NCBI GenBank assembly: GCA_032821775.1
Contig: JAVLRN010000081.1
Location: 1-15,557, forward strand
From: Sanguinoderma infundibulare
Lineage: Eukaryota > Basidiomycota > Agaricomycetes > Polyporales > Polyporaceae
DNA length: 15,557 nucleotides
Direction of reading: 5' to 3'
Shown: in pieces, positions 1 to 8,367 of the stretch
How the letters are laid out: every line of letters starts with the position of its first letter
How positions within the stretch are numbered: position 1 is the stretch's first letter
The notes under the pieces: model-generated
The model's input: only the letters and a program-made list of their open reading frames with translations
What the model was told of the DNA's origin: nothing
Database searches by the model: none
Made by a program: the position numbers and the translations under genes

Positions 1-1
1 A

Positions 2-169
2 ACTCCAATAGAAGAAATTACAACACCCAAAGTAAATTTAGTTAATTTAAAGAACATAGAATTGAAACTCGAAACAAATAGACCTAAAACATACCATTTA
101 AAATTCCTATTAATAATATTAGAAAAGGCTAGACAATCACCCAATTATTTTGTAAAACATTATAAATAG
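2..169 (+). CDS. 3' end of an unidentified reading frame (partial)
   Basis: A frame open from the window edge gives 55 residues before a TAG at 167-169. It is rich in Lys, Leu, Asn and Ile and includes the segment RPKTYHLKFLLIILEKARQSP. The middle looks like ordinary coding sequence rather than random AT-rich translation, but I recognise no family. It could be the tail of a free-standing mitochondrial ORF, a plasmid-derived gene or a ribosomal protein such as Rps3, and nothing here decides between them. The start lies outside the window. A chance open frame is possible at this base composition. Confidence 0.3.
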   Translation, partial: TPIEEITTPKVNLVNLKNIELKLETNRPKTYHLKFLLIILEKARQSPNYFVKHYK

Positions 170-1005
170 AGTTAGTTACTGTTGGGTTTAATCTTCTATT
201 TAATAATATTGAATTAAGGCTACCTCTGTTAAGAATTTCCCTGTTTACTCTGTACAATACCGATAGTGTAGGTATAAAACCTTCACTTCTAATTAAATTC
301 CTTGACACTGTAAATAAATTTACAGCAATTATATTGAAAATACTTGGTAAGTTTTACTCTTTTAATAACATATTGAATAATTAATGATGAAACATAATAA
401 ATTGGATTGTAAGACATAATAATAATTTTTATTTTTTTATTTTGGGTTAACTCTAAAACCACGTCAATTATTATAAGCACTTTACCTGAACAATTGAAAT
501 ACCGAGCTTGTTAATACCTCTTTTATATTAATAAATATTTTTTATATTTAAAAAAATTGACCTCAGCTTATCTAGCAAAATTTATTTTAGTTAGAATATA
601 ATATTGATATTAGGGGGTTATTAAGGATCATCTATTTTTAGATATATGGCTAATAAATAGTATTTATAATATTAAAAAAAAAATTATAATATTAATAATT
701 ATTCCAAATATCATTATGAAAAAACCTAGACTTATTAAATAAATTAATAATATATTTTTGATAAATTTGTCTAAATTTAAATATTAAATATAATTTATGG
801 TATCTATTTGATAGATCAAATTTTTCTATTAAATAGTTACTAAAAATAAATAGATAATATTGTTATTTGCTATTAATAATAATGCTATTAAGTTAACTAA
901 ATGAGATAAAATAATTAATTCCTCTGATGGCATACTATTAGATAGTTGATTAATATAATCTAAAATTTTATCCATATTAAAATTTTATTGTTTTTTTTTC
1001 TGTTT
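170..1005. other. AT-rich intergenic spacer upstream of rnl
   Basis: About 830 bases with no convincing gene. There are many A/T runs and short inverted repeats. A short minus-strand open frame at 289-480 has no recognisable domain and looks like chance. I see no tRNA T-arm or anticodon arm on either strand. The 3' part presumably holds the rnl promoter, but I cannot pick out a known fungal mitochondrial promoter motif. A 14-base string at 614-627 recurs at 1208-1221. Confidence 0.6.
614..627 (+). repeat. 14-nt direct repeat copy 1 (GGGGTTATTAAGGA)
   Basis: GGGGTTATTAAGGA occurs exactly here and again at 1208-1221 near the 5' part of rnl. Six of its 14 bases are G in a very AT-rich setting, which makes pure chance less likely than for an A/T string. 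Its function is unknown. Confidence 0.45.
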
Positions 1006-1207
1006 AGCTCTTAGGGTGCCAATGGAATATTTTAATTCCTATTAGCTCTTTGGACCAAAACCTTAGCTATTAAATATAAATTTAAATTTATTTATGTAGC
1101 TGATTTTAGTTAATTTTTAATAAAATTTTTTTATTAATCCTTTTAAAATTAATAGGGGATAAAAGTATCGATGACAATATAGTAATAACATCAAACAGTA
1201 ATTTAAA

Positions 1208-1221
1208 GGGGTTATTAAGGA
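1208..1221 (+). repeat. 14-nt direct repeat copy 2 (GGGGTTATTAAGGA)
   Basis: Exact match to 614-627. This copy lies inside the probable 5' domain of rnl. Confidence 0.45.
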
Positions 1222-3450
1222 AAAACTAGCAAATTTATAAAAAAGGAGGGCAAAAGTCCAAAAGCCACAATCCACCTTAAATAAGGTGGTCAAGTTCCAT
1301 TTTTTATTTAATGTTGACAAAGAATGTTGGCGATCCTAAGGAAAACCTTTATATTTCAACTTCCCGAAGTAAAACATTTCATTAGGGAAAGGAAAGGAAA
1401 TCAACCGAGACTCCGAAAGTAATGGCGAGTGAAATCGGAACAGCTTTAAAATAAAAATAAAAATCATTTTAACAAAAATACACAACCAGAAACCAAAGAA
1501 GGTAAAAAAGTCCTGTATGTAAAATAATTTTTATAAATTAATATTTAAATAAGGGATACCTATTAATAAAAATAATTTTATTTATTACTTTTATAAATTA
1601 AATAAAATAAGTTAATAGTCCCTTATTTAAGTAAATAAGTACGACGAGAGTTAACTTGTCGGAATACAGGGGAACCATCCTCTAAGGCTAAGTATTTATA
1701 AATTTAGCGATAGTGAAAAGTACCGTGAGGGAAAGTTTGAAAAAGTTATGTATTATTAGACATAAATGAAATAGTTGAATTAGTAACTCTATAAGCAGTC
1801 GAAATTTATAATTATAAATGACGGCGTACCTTTTGCATAATGGGTCAGCAAGTTAATAGGAGTAGCAAGGTTAAAAGCCTTAGTGAAAGCGACCACACTA
1901 ACTAGCTAAAAGTATTCTTAAATTTAATAGATATTGAGAATAGGATACCCTTAATAGCCATAAGGCTAATAAGTTAAATATTTTCTAGGTTTATAGTGAT
2001 GGATAAGTTACTTCTATTAGACCCGAAGCTAGGTGATCTTCCTAAGACCAGATTATAATGGATCGAACGGGTGAATGTAGCAAAATTCTCCGAAGAGTTT
2101 TAGGAAGCGGTGAAATGCCAATCTGACCTAGTGATAGCTGGTTTTCTACGAAACATATATAAGTATGACATCTAAACAAAATTTATGGTGGTACAGCACT
2201 GAGTTCCCAACTATCTCTTTAAAAAAAGAAAAGTTTAGGTTGCGGGGGACGTCGAAAATCTTACCAATGGAAGAGAATCTCGGAATGACATAAATTGATA
2301 TTAGATATTCAGACTGCTCATGCGAAGTTGGGTAGTCAAGACGGGAAACAGCCGAGAACACGAAACAAGGTCCCAAATGATTTTTAAGTGAAATGAAGGA
2401 AGTAATATATTGAATGCAGCTGTAAAGTGAGCCTGGTAGTCGCTATCTTTTAATAAACGTAATGTAACAACGTAGCAGCCTTATCCAATAGAATATTACG
2501 CCAAAAATTTAACGGGTCTTAAAAAATCAACCGATATCGTGTTTATTTTGAATAATATAAAAACAATAATATTCAAATTATAGGTAGTAGAACATTCAGT
2601 ATACTGATGATAAAACAGTGTTTCATTGTTTTTTAGGTCACTGAAGAGATAATGCTGACATGAGTAACGTAAAAAGAAGTTATAATACTTCTCGCCGAAT
2701 ACGAAAGGGTTATAAGGAAAGGTTTAAACCACCTTATTTTAAAGCGGCCTCTAAGGAATCAAAAAACCAAAGTTTTGTCTGATGAGTATGAATTAGAAAG
2801 TCCAATTTTATATTTAATTTTATTAAATTTAAATAAGGACCGGGAAAAGAATATATTATTAACTACCGTACCCTAAACCGACACAGGTTCGTAAGTAGAG
2901 AATACTAAGGCGTAGAGCTAAAAGTTGTTAAGGAACTCGGCAAGTTCTCCTCATAAGTTTGACGATAAGAGGAACCCTTTTTATTAAAGGGTGGCACAAA
3001 ATCGGAGGGCCCCGACTGTTTACTAAAAACACAATTCAGAGCAATGATGAAAAATCATAGTATTCTGGATGAAATTTGCCCAATGCCATTAACATAAGAG
3101 AGGTTATGGGTAACTGTAACTGATTGAAAGTCTGGTTAATAGCGGTCTTAACTATGAGGATCCAAAGGTAGCAAAATAAATTGGCCATTAAATGTGGTCT
3201 GTATCAATAGTGTAACGATGGTCTCACTGTCTCTACAACTTGCTCAGTGAAATTGAATTACCCGTGCAGATGCGGGTTGCCTCCAGGTGGACGGGAAGAC
3301 CCTATGCAGCTTTACTGTAGTTAGCTATCATATTGATCTACAACAACCTTAGTTAATAGGAATTAGGGATGTCGATAGACGTAAAATGGAATACCTTCTG
3401 ACTTTGGTTGGGTTAATATTTACCTTTTAATTTTTCATATATTAATTATA

Positions 3451-3473
3451 TTTTATTTTATTTTATTTTATTT
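3451..3473 (+). repeat. (TTTTA)n microsatellite in an rnl variable loop
   Basis: Four tandem TTTTA units followed by a partial one, within an AU-filled expansion of domain V between conserved rRNA strands. It is probably prone to slippage and length variation. Confidence 0.8.
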
Positions 3474-4096
3474 AGTTATAGAATATTATTTTTATATTTA
3501 ATATGTGGGATTGGAATCTTATAAGGGATAGGTGGCTAATTGGCAGTTTGACTGGGGCGGTCGTCTTTGATAAAGTAGCAAAGTACATCCAAAGATATTT
3601 ATTTATAAAAACATCTTTAAAAAGATACTCACTAAAAATCATAGTATCTGTATAAACTATGAAGGAATATAAATTATTATATTTTTAATATTAACATAAG
3701 GTATAGCTAGAAAATTGAATGGAAATCAATCAACCAGTGTGAAAGGTTGTAATCGGCGTAATGGCGGAAAGCATGCCTAACTGAAAGACTTAGAAGTCGA
3801 ACAGATACGTAAGTAGGGCATAGTGACCCTTCGCTATATTATGGAATAGACGGGGATCAATCGATAAAAGTTACGCTAGGGATAAATTGTTGTCCCTAAT
3901 ACTAAAAAAGTAAATAAAACTGGGTGAATTGCAAGGACTACTTAAGACTTTTAAAATAAATTAAGTTAATTTGCAGCGAAGCTCATTTCGGCATCACTTA
4001 TTTCATTATTTAAGTGTGAAGTGAGAACGTTCAACGACTAGAAAGTGAGTTATGCTAAACAATAATCTTTCCAAGAGCGCCCAGCATCTCTATTGC

Positions 4097-4127
4097 TTTT
4101 CTTTTCATATTACATGTACCCAAAGGA
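4097..4127 (+). promoter_or_regulatory. Leader element shared with nad4L, upstream of the omega-intron ORF
   Basis: TTTTCTTTTCATATTA, three variable bases, then GTACCCAAAGGA. The same layout lies upstream of nad4L at 10944-10974, with 28 of 31 bases identical, and in both places AAATATTTAAA follows just before the ATG. The distance from the end of the element to the ATG is similar (18 and 20 bases). It may be a translational leader, an RNA-processing site or a promoter; the sequence alone does not say which. Confidence 0.55.
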
Positions 4128-4145
4128 AAAATATTTAAATTTAAA

Positions 4146-4828
4146 ATGAATAAAAAATTACTAATAGGACTAAGTCCAAATAGCAAATTAATTAAAGAAT
4201 ACAAAAAATCTTTAACTTCTTTAACCACTCTTCAATTGGAGGCTTCAATAGGTTTAATGCTAGGTGATGCTAGTCTACAAACTCAAAATAAAGCTAAAAC
4301 TTATAGAATTAAATTTGAATGGAGTGATAAATCTAAACCCTATTTACTTCATGTATATAATTTATTTGATGTATGGGTATTATCTAATCCTCATAAAAAA
4401 AAATCTAGAGTTAGTTCCAAAGGAAATCTAGTGGTAAATTGGGGTTTTCAAACTATTAGTCATGAAGCTTTTAATCCTTTAGCTAAATTATTTCTTAATA
4501 ATAGCAAAAAGGAATATTAGAATCATTAATAATTAATTATTTAACAGAAAGAGGTTTAGCTTATTGGTTCATGGATGATGGTGGAAAATTAGATTATAAT
4601 AAAAATTCTAAAAATAGAAGTATAGTTTTAAATACTCAAAGTTTCACAGATAAAGAAGTTGAAATAATGTCAAAAGAATTAAGAGCAAAATTTAATTTTG
4701 AATGTGAATTGAGATCAAATAAATCTAAAAAAGTTATTGTTATAAGTAATAATAGCTATCCGTTATTCTATGAACTAGTAAGTCCTCATATTATACCTGA
4801 AATGAAATATAAACTTCCACAATTATAG
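4146..4828 (+). pseudogene. I-SceI-like LAGLIDADG endonuclease, broken by one frameshift
   Basis: The frame begins at ATG 4146 and encodes a relative of the yeast omega intron endonuclease I-SceI. N-terminal hallmarks shared with I-SceI as I recall it: PNSKL.KEYK, EA.IGL.LGDA (motif 1, residues about 32-42), FEW, WVLS.PHKK, GNLV..WG.QT. The frame ends at TAG 4518. From about 4523 the homologous protein continues one frame back (LAYWFMDDGGK at about 4558, then SIVLNTQSFT and MKYKLP) to TAG 4828. One base is therefore missing relative to an intact frame, most simply in the A5 run at 4506-4510. Both catalytic aspartates are kept. The lesion may be genuine decay, a homopolymer sequencing error or, less likely, a -1 recoding site (C AAA AAG). 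In its family this protein cuts intronless rnl to spread the intron. Confidence 0.88.
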
Positions 4829-4931
4829 GAAGAAAGTAAAAATTTAAGACTAAAGAGATGATGACATAGTCTGAACCATTCTGTGAAGGATGGATGTAAA
4901 GGATAAAGAACCTTTACGATAACATATTTTG

Positions 4932-4982
4932 AACAGGCTGATAGCTGGTGAGAGTACACATTGTCCCGGCTGTTTGGCACCT
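4932..4982 (+). rRNA. rnl: Large-subunit rRNA, exon 2 (51-nt mini-exon)
   Basis: AACAGGCTGATAGC through TTTGGCACCT matches E. coli 23S about 2450-2500 in the peptidyl-transferase centre. Introns flank it on both sides: the intron before ends in G and this exon ends in T. The length agrees with the bacterial spacing between the two sites. Confidence 0.92.
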
Positions 4983-6303
4983 TAGATATAATTTAAACAC
5001 ATTATATTATTTAAATATGAAAATATCTTAGCAGATAAAATAAAAAAAAAGTCCATTAATAAACATTAATGATCGAGGTATAAACCTTTATACTTAAATA
5101 TAATTATTATTAATAAATTTAATAAAAATATTTAATTAGATTAAACATAAAAAAATTTATAAAACAAATAAATAAAAAATTTTATAGGTTAAACCTACTT
5201 GATACGATAAATATCTTGTTTACGCTTAAAATTTATTAAAAATAATTAATAAGCAAAATTTAAATTTAGTTAAACTTAATATGAATAACATCATTAAAGA
5301 AATATTTGATTTGTGGGTAGTCTTCTAGGAGATGCCTCTATCAAAAGAACATTATCTGGAAAAACATATGTAACCTTTGAACAATCTATAAAAAAATCGG
5401 AGTATTTAAATCATTTATATAACTTAGTTAAAGAAAATGGGATGCCATTAAAAAAAGAATCTGTTACTACTTATTCTAGAAATGATGAAAGATTTGGAGT
5501 TACAAATCAATCATTATATTTTAGAACTGAGGCTATTGAAGAATTAAATCCTTTAGCTGACTTGTTTCTAGACGAATCTGGAAAAAAAAGAAAAGAGTAC
5601 CTCATAACATCTCTGAACATTTAACTCAAAGAGGTTTAGCTCATTGGATCATGGATGATGGTCAAAGAGTTAAGAGAGGAGGTGTAACTTTATGTACTGA
5701 TAGTTTTAACTCAGAAGAAGTAGGTATTCTTAGAGAAACTCTAAGAGCAAATTTCAATTTAATTACAAGTATTCATAATAAAAAATCTAGTACTGGGTCA
5801 GTGTACGAAAGAATTTATGTGAATAAAGATTCATTAGATATGATTAAACCAACATTGATTACACATTTACATGAATCAATGCTTTATAAAGTAAATGTAG
5901 AGAAAGTTTTTAAACAAGATACAAGATACAAGATACCGAAGGTTTCATAAGTGACTCTGATATAATCTCAGATATAGACATATTTGATATATAATTTTAG
6001 TTTATAGCAGATTATACATCGGGGAATCTAATTAGAAATAATTATTTAGACATTGGCTATATGCTGGAACACCCTTAGAGCTTTAAGTACTCCGGCTGGA
6101 GTTAAAATCTTAAAGATTGGGCAATCAGCAGGGAAGTTACTTATTTAGGTAATAGCTACTGTAAAATAGGTAACCCCTCAACGACTACACGCCAACATCT
6201 AGTGCTAACATAAGGGTATTATTATGCTGGATGAAGATATAGTCTAATCTTAATTGAAAGATTAAGCCCTTAGGGGGGTATATATTTTATATACTAATAA
6301 ATG
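4983..6303 (+). mobile_element. Group I intron after position ~2500 of rnl (rnl intron 2)
   Basis: The intron lies between TTTGGCACCT and CGATGTCGACTC and ends in G at 6303. Joining the exons restores the conserved GGCACCTCGATGTCG of domain V. The core lies downstream of the endonuclease frame: CTATATGCTGGAACACCC (6057), GGGCAATCAGCAGGGAAG (6119), CTCAACGACTACACGCC (6178) and GAAGATATAGTCT (6233). The same core is found in nad5 intron 3. The set resembles fungal group IB introns, which I infer from motif shape only. A GC-rich stem with CCCTTAGGGG lies near 6267, close to the 3' end. Confidence 0.9.
5281..5950 (+). pseudogene. LAGLIDADG (type 2) endonuclease of rnl intron 2, two frame breaks
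   Basis: The probable start is ATG 5281 (MNNIIKEIFD), but that frame ends at TAG 5326. The first motif, VGSLLGDAS, is read one frame back from 5313. This second frame runs to TAA 5622. The protein again continues one frame back, with VPHNISEHLTQRGLAHWIMDDG from about 5597 to 5662, and ends at TAA 5948. Two bases therefore appear to be missing, near 5311 and in the A8 run 5582-5589. Both motifs keep the catalytic Asp. An intact product would be about 220 residues, normal for single-chain LAGLIDADG_2 enzymes. The second break coincides with GGA AAA AAA, a perfect A-AAA-AAA slippery heptamer in phase, so recoding is possible in principle. The first break has no such site, which favours decay. 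Confidence 0.82.
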
Positions 6304-6387
6304 CGATGTCGACTCAACCTATCCTCCGGGGGTAGAAGCTTGGAAGGGTTCGGCTGTTCGCCGATTAAAAGGTTACGCGAGTTGGGT
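6304..6387 (+). rRNA. rnl: Large-subunit rRNA, exon 3 (84-nt mini-exon)
   Basis: CGATGTCGACTCAACC through GGCTGTTCGCCGATTAAAAGG and ACGCGAGTTGGGT corresponds to E. coli 23S about 2501-2584, the core of the peptidyl-transferase loop. Introns flank it on both sides. The right boundary could shift by a base or two, because TT occurs both at the start of the intron and after its final G. Confidence 0.93.
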
Positions 6388-6471
6388 TTAAATAACACAA
6401 TATAAAAAATATTCTTAATCAAAGAAGTGTAAATTTAATGCTAACATATTTTATTAAAAATACACAATACA

Positions 6472-7125
6472 ATGAATAATAATAATAATAATACAATGAA
6501 TAATAATAATATTAATACTAATTTACCATTAGAACTTAACTCAATATTAATAGGTATAATGTTAAGTGATGGAGGATTATATAGATCTTCTCCTACAGCT
6601 AATGTTAGATTTGAAATGAGTTTTGGAGAAAAATATAAATCTTTAGCTTTTCATATTGGTGAATTATTTAAAGATTATATGAGTAATCCAGTAAAACCTA
6701 TAGAAATTAAAGGTAAAAATAAAGTTTATATTAACTATAGACTTAAAACAAAAACTTTACCTGTATTTAATTCATACTATGAAATGTTTTATAAATTTAA
6801 CCATTTAACAAATAAATATGTAAAAATAGTTCCAGATAATATACTTGATTTGATGGATCCTATTGTTTTAGCATATTTAATACAAGGAGATGGTAATTTT
6901 GACAAGAGTAGGAAAAGAGTTAGAATTTATACTAATAGTTATCAAAAACTAGAAGTTGAAAATTTAGCTTTGGCTATTAAAACTAAATTAAATATATATA
7001 CAGCACCACTTCATGATAGAAAAGATCAATGGATTCTAACTATCGGTGCTAATAATTTAGATTTATTAAGAAAAATAGTTATACCTTATTTTCATTCTAC
7101 AATGTATTATAGATTAGGTTTATAA
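6472..7125 (+). CDS. LAGLIDADG (type 2) homing endonuclease of rnl intron 3
   Basis: An intact 217-residue frame of the LAGLIDADG_2 type. In this family such proteins cut the intronless target and drive intron homing, and some also help splicing. Motif 1 (residues 25-36) is ILIGIMLSDGGL; motif 2 (about 131-144) is VLAYLIQGDGNFD. Both keep the acidic residue at motif position 8. A KYVKIVPDNI segment precedes motif 2, as in relatives, and the C-terminus IPYFHSTMYYRLGL is the usual family ending. The first 17 residues are almost all Asn, encoded by an AAT repeat. An internal ATG at 6496 (residue 9) could be the true start. The frame is free-standing, not fused to an exon (rnl is not coding). Confidence 0.9.
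   Translation: MNNNNNNTMNNNNINTNLPLELNSILIGIMLSDGGLYRSSPTANVRFEMSFGEKYKSLAFHIGELFKDYMSNPVKPIEIKGKNKVYINYRLKTKTLPVFNSYYEMFYKFNHLTNKYVKIVPDNILDLMDPIVLAYLIQGDGNFDKSRKRVRIYTNSYQKLEVENLALAIKTKLNIYTAPLHDRKDQWILTIGANNLDLLRKIVIPYFHSTMYYRLGL
6474..6516 (+). repeat. AAT trinucleotide repeat at the start of the rnl intron 3 ORF
   Basis: Two AAT tracts are separated by ACAATG. They encode polyasparagine at the N-terminus. Length changes would stay in frame. Confidence 0.8.
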
Positions 7126-7431
7126 TTTATATTGATAATAAGCCCCATCTTATCACGTTGAATAAGATGAAAACTGGATAAATTGCAAGGAACACTGTGT
7201 TTAACAGTCAATTTGCAGCCAAGCGTGAAATAGTGAATAATTGTTTATCCTAAGCAATTAACATTTCTTGAAGGTTTAACGACTAACAGGTGAGTAGCAC
7301 TAACAATAAACCTGACACGAATATCCGGCATTCTATCTTCTTGACATAGGAGAAAGTGAATGATGACATAGTCTGAACAATAACGTGAGTTATTGAAGTA
7401 ATGAATAAAATGCATTACGATAACATAATTG

Positions 7432-7795
7432 TTAATACGACGTGAGTCAGTATGGTCCCTATCTTCTGGAGGGATAAATAGTAAAAAGGGGCAGACCTTC
7501 TAGTACGAAAGGATCAATAGGCTGTGTTTCTCTAGTGTACCAATTGTTTCTTTCTTTTTTTTTTTATTAAATTTATTTTATTAAATTTAAAAAGATTTAA
7601 GCATAGTTGGGTAGCCACAAACATGATAGATAAGCGCTGAATGAATATTAAGCAGGAAGCTATCCCCTAGATACTATCTTATTGATTAATTTTTAATCAA
7701 TATTAATAAGAAATAGAACATTTCTAAATAGGATGCAAATGTAAGTGCTGTAAAGTATTTAGTTTAGCATTACTAATTTATTATGTAGACTGGAT
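7432..7795 (+). rRNA. rnl: Large-subunit rRNA, exon 4 (3' end)
   Basis: TTAATACGACGTGAGTCAG, TATGGTCCCTATCTTCTGG and the sarcin-ricin loop CTAGTACGAAAGGATC (7500) identify the end of domain V and domain VI. Further matches are GGGTAGCCACAAACATGATAGATAAGCGCTGAA near 7610 and a distal strand around TAGCATTACTAATTTATTATG, comparable to the E. coli segment ending GGUACUAAUGAACCG. The 3' terminus is an estimate (within about 30 bases). A poly-T tract lies at about 7555-7565 in a variable loop. Confidence 0.9.
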
Positions 7796-8367
7796 GTTAA
7801 TAATTGTTATTTTTAATAAAAAATTTTAAAAACTATAAGCAAGTCAACTTGTTATTAAATAAAAAAATTTTACTTTTTTTTAACTTACTTTATTATATAG
7901 ATAGAATATGTTATATTCTGTAAGAAATTAACTGTTTCTATTCTATTCAATAATTTGTATTCTATTTGTTTAAATAAAATTAAATTAAATTAATAAGTCT
8001 AATCTTAATCAAACTTAAATTTAAATTTGAATTTGAAAATAATCAATCATTTAATTGATTATTTGATAAAGATATCACATTCCCTTTTGCTTAAAATGAT
8101 AAATTTAAAAATAGTATTTTTTTAAAATACCTTTATAAAATAAAAATTAAAAGAACTAGTATTGATAAAAAAAAATCAATATTAAATCAAGCAATCATAT
8201 ATTTTATTATTAATATAAACATTAATATTATAATAAACTATCATTATATTATTATATCTTTATAGATATTACTATGAAGTCATTATTGACAAATTATAAA
8301 TATGCTAACAGAAAAAAAATTAAATTTTATTAAATATAACAAAAGTTTAATAAAAAATCAAATAAAT
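7796..8367. other. AT-rich spacer between rnl and cox3
   Basis: About 570 bases without a recognisable gene or tRNA. Small perfect inverted repeats are visible, such as GAATAT-GTT-ATATTC near 7906 and AATCAAT/ATTGATT near 8040-8062. They could act in RNA processing, but nothing in the sequence proves it. The spacer presumably contains the cox3 5' leader. An open stretch in the cox3 frame begins at ATG 8302 and joins cox3; I treat it as leader rather than protein. Confidence 0.65.

Larger units (their letters stand above)
1010..3883 (+). rRNA. rnl: Large-subunit (23S-like) rRNA, exon 1
   Basis: This is the main body of the mitochondrial large-subunit rRNA, domains I to most of V. Landmarks read directly: AGGAAATCAACCGAGACTCC near 1395 (domain I), GGGTCAGCAAGTTAATAGG near 1841, GATAGCTGGTTTTCTACGAAA near 2133, GACATGAGTAACG near 2658, GTAAGTAGAGAATACTAAGG near 2891, the domain IV strand around CGGTCTTAACTATGAGGATCC at 3143, GACGGGAAGACCCTATGCAG at 3291 and GACTGGGGCGGTCGTC near 3550. 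The exon ends at GCTAGGGAT, where the omega-site intron enters. I saw no intron before that point. The 5' end is estimated: the sequence near 1325 corresponds to roughly E. coli position 150, so the true end should lie 150-350 bases upstream. Variable regions are AU-filled. Confidence 0.93.
3884..4931 (+). mobile_element. Group I intron at the omega site of rnl (rnl intron 1)
   Basis: The intron interrupts rnl between GGGAT and AACAGGCTGAT, the position of the yeast omega intron (E. coli about 2449). The 5' exon ends in T and the intron ends in G at 4931, as group I splicing requires. Core strands visible: TGGGTGAATTGCAAGGA (3921), AATTTGCAGCGAAGC (3969), GTTCAACGACTAGAAAGTGAG (4029) and, after the reading frame, GATGACATAGTCTGAAC (4860). 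The endonuclease frame sits between the R-like and S-like strands, so probably in a P8 loop as in yeast omega. The core closely matches the cox3 intron and, more loosely, rnl intron 3. The subgroup is probably IA, by resemblance only. Confidence 0.92.
6388..7431 (+). mobile_element. Group I intron at ~2584 of rnl (rnl intron 3)
   Basis: The best join is GTTGGGT plus TTAATACGACGTGAG, giving GGGTTTAATACG against E. coli GGGUUUAGAACG. The intron then ends in G at 7431. The core follows the endonuclease frame: TGGATAAATTGCAAGGA (7176), AATTTGCAGCCAAGC (7211), TTTAACGACTAACAGGTGAG (7276) and GATGACATAGTCTGAAC (7363), with a GATAACATAATTG end. These strands match rnl intron 1 and the cox3 intron, but here the endonuclease lies 5' of the core rather than inside it. 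Confidence 0.9.

Noticed and set aside
289..480. Minus-strand frame of 63 codons in the left spacer
   Set aside because: Composition is that of random AT-rich DNA (Ile, Lys, Tyr, Asn) with no family features.
1117..2376. Minus-strand open frames at 1117-1320 and 2146-2376
   Set aside because: They lie antisense to conserved rnl sequence and have no recognisable domain.
4786..4980. Minus-strand frame across the end of rnl intron 1
   Set aside because: It overlaps the intron core and rnl exon 2 in antisense, so it is a shadow.
3884..7431. A twintron (intron within an intron) in rnl
   Set aside because: Each intron is flanked by clear rRNA exon pieces at separate sites, so none is nested.
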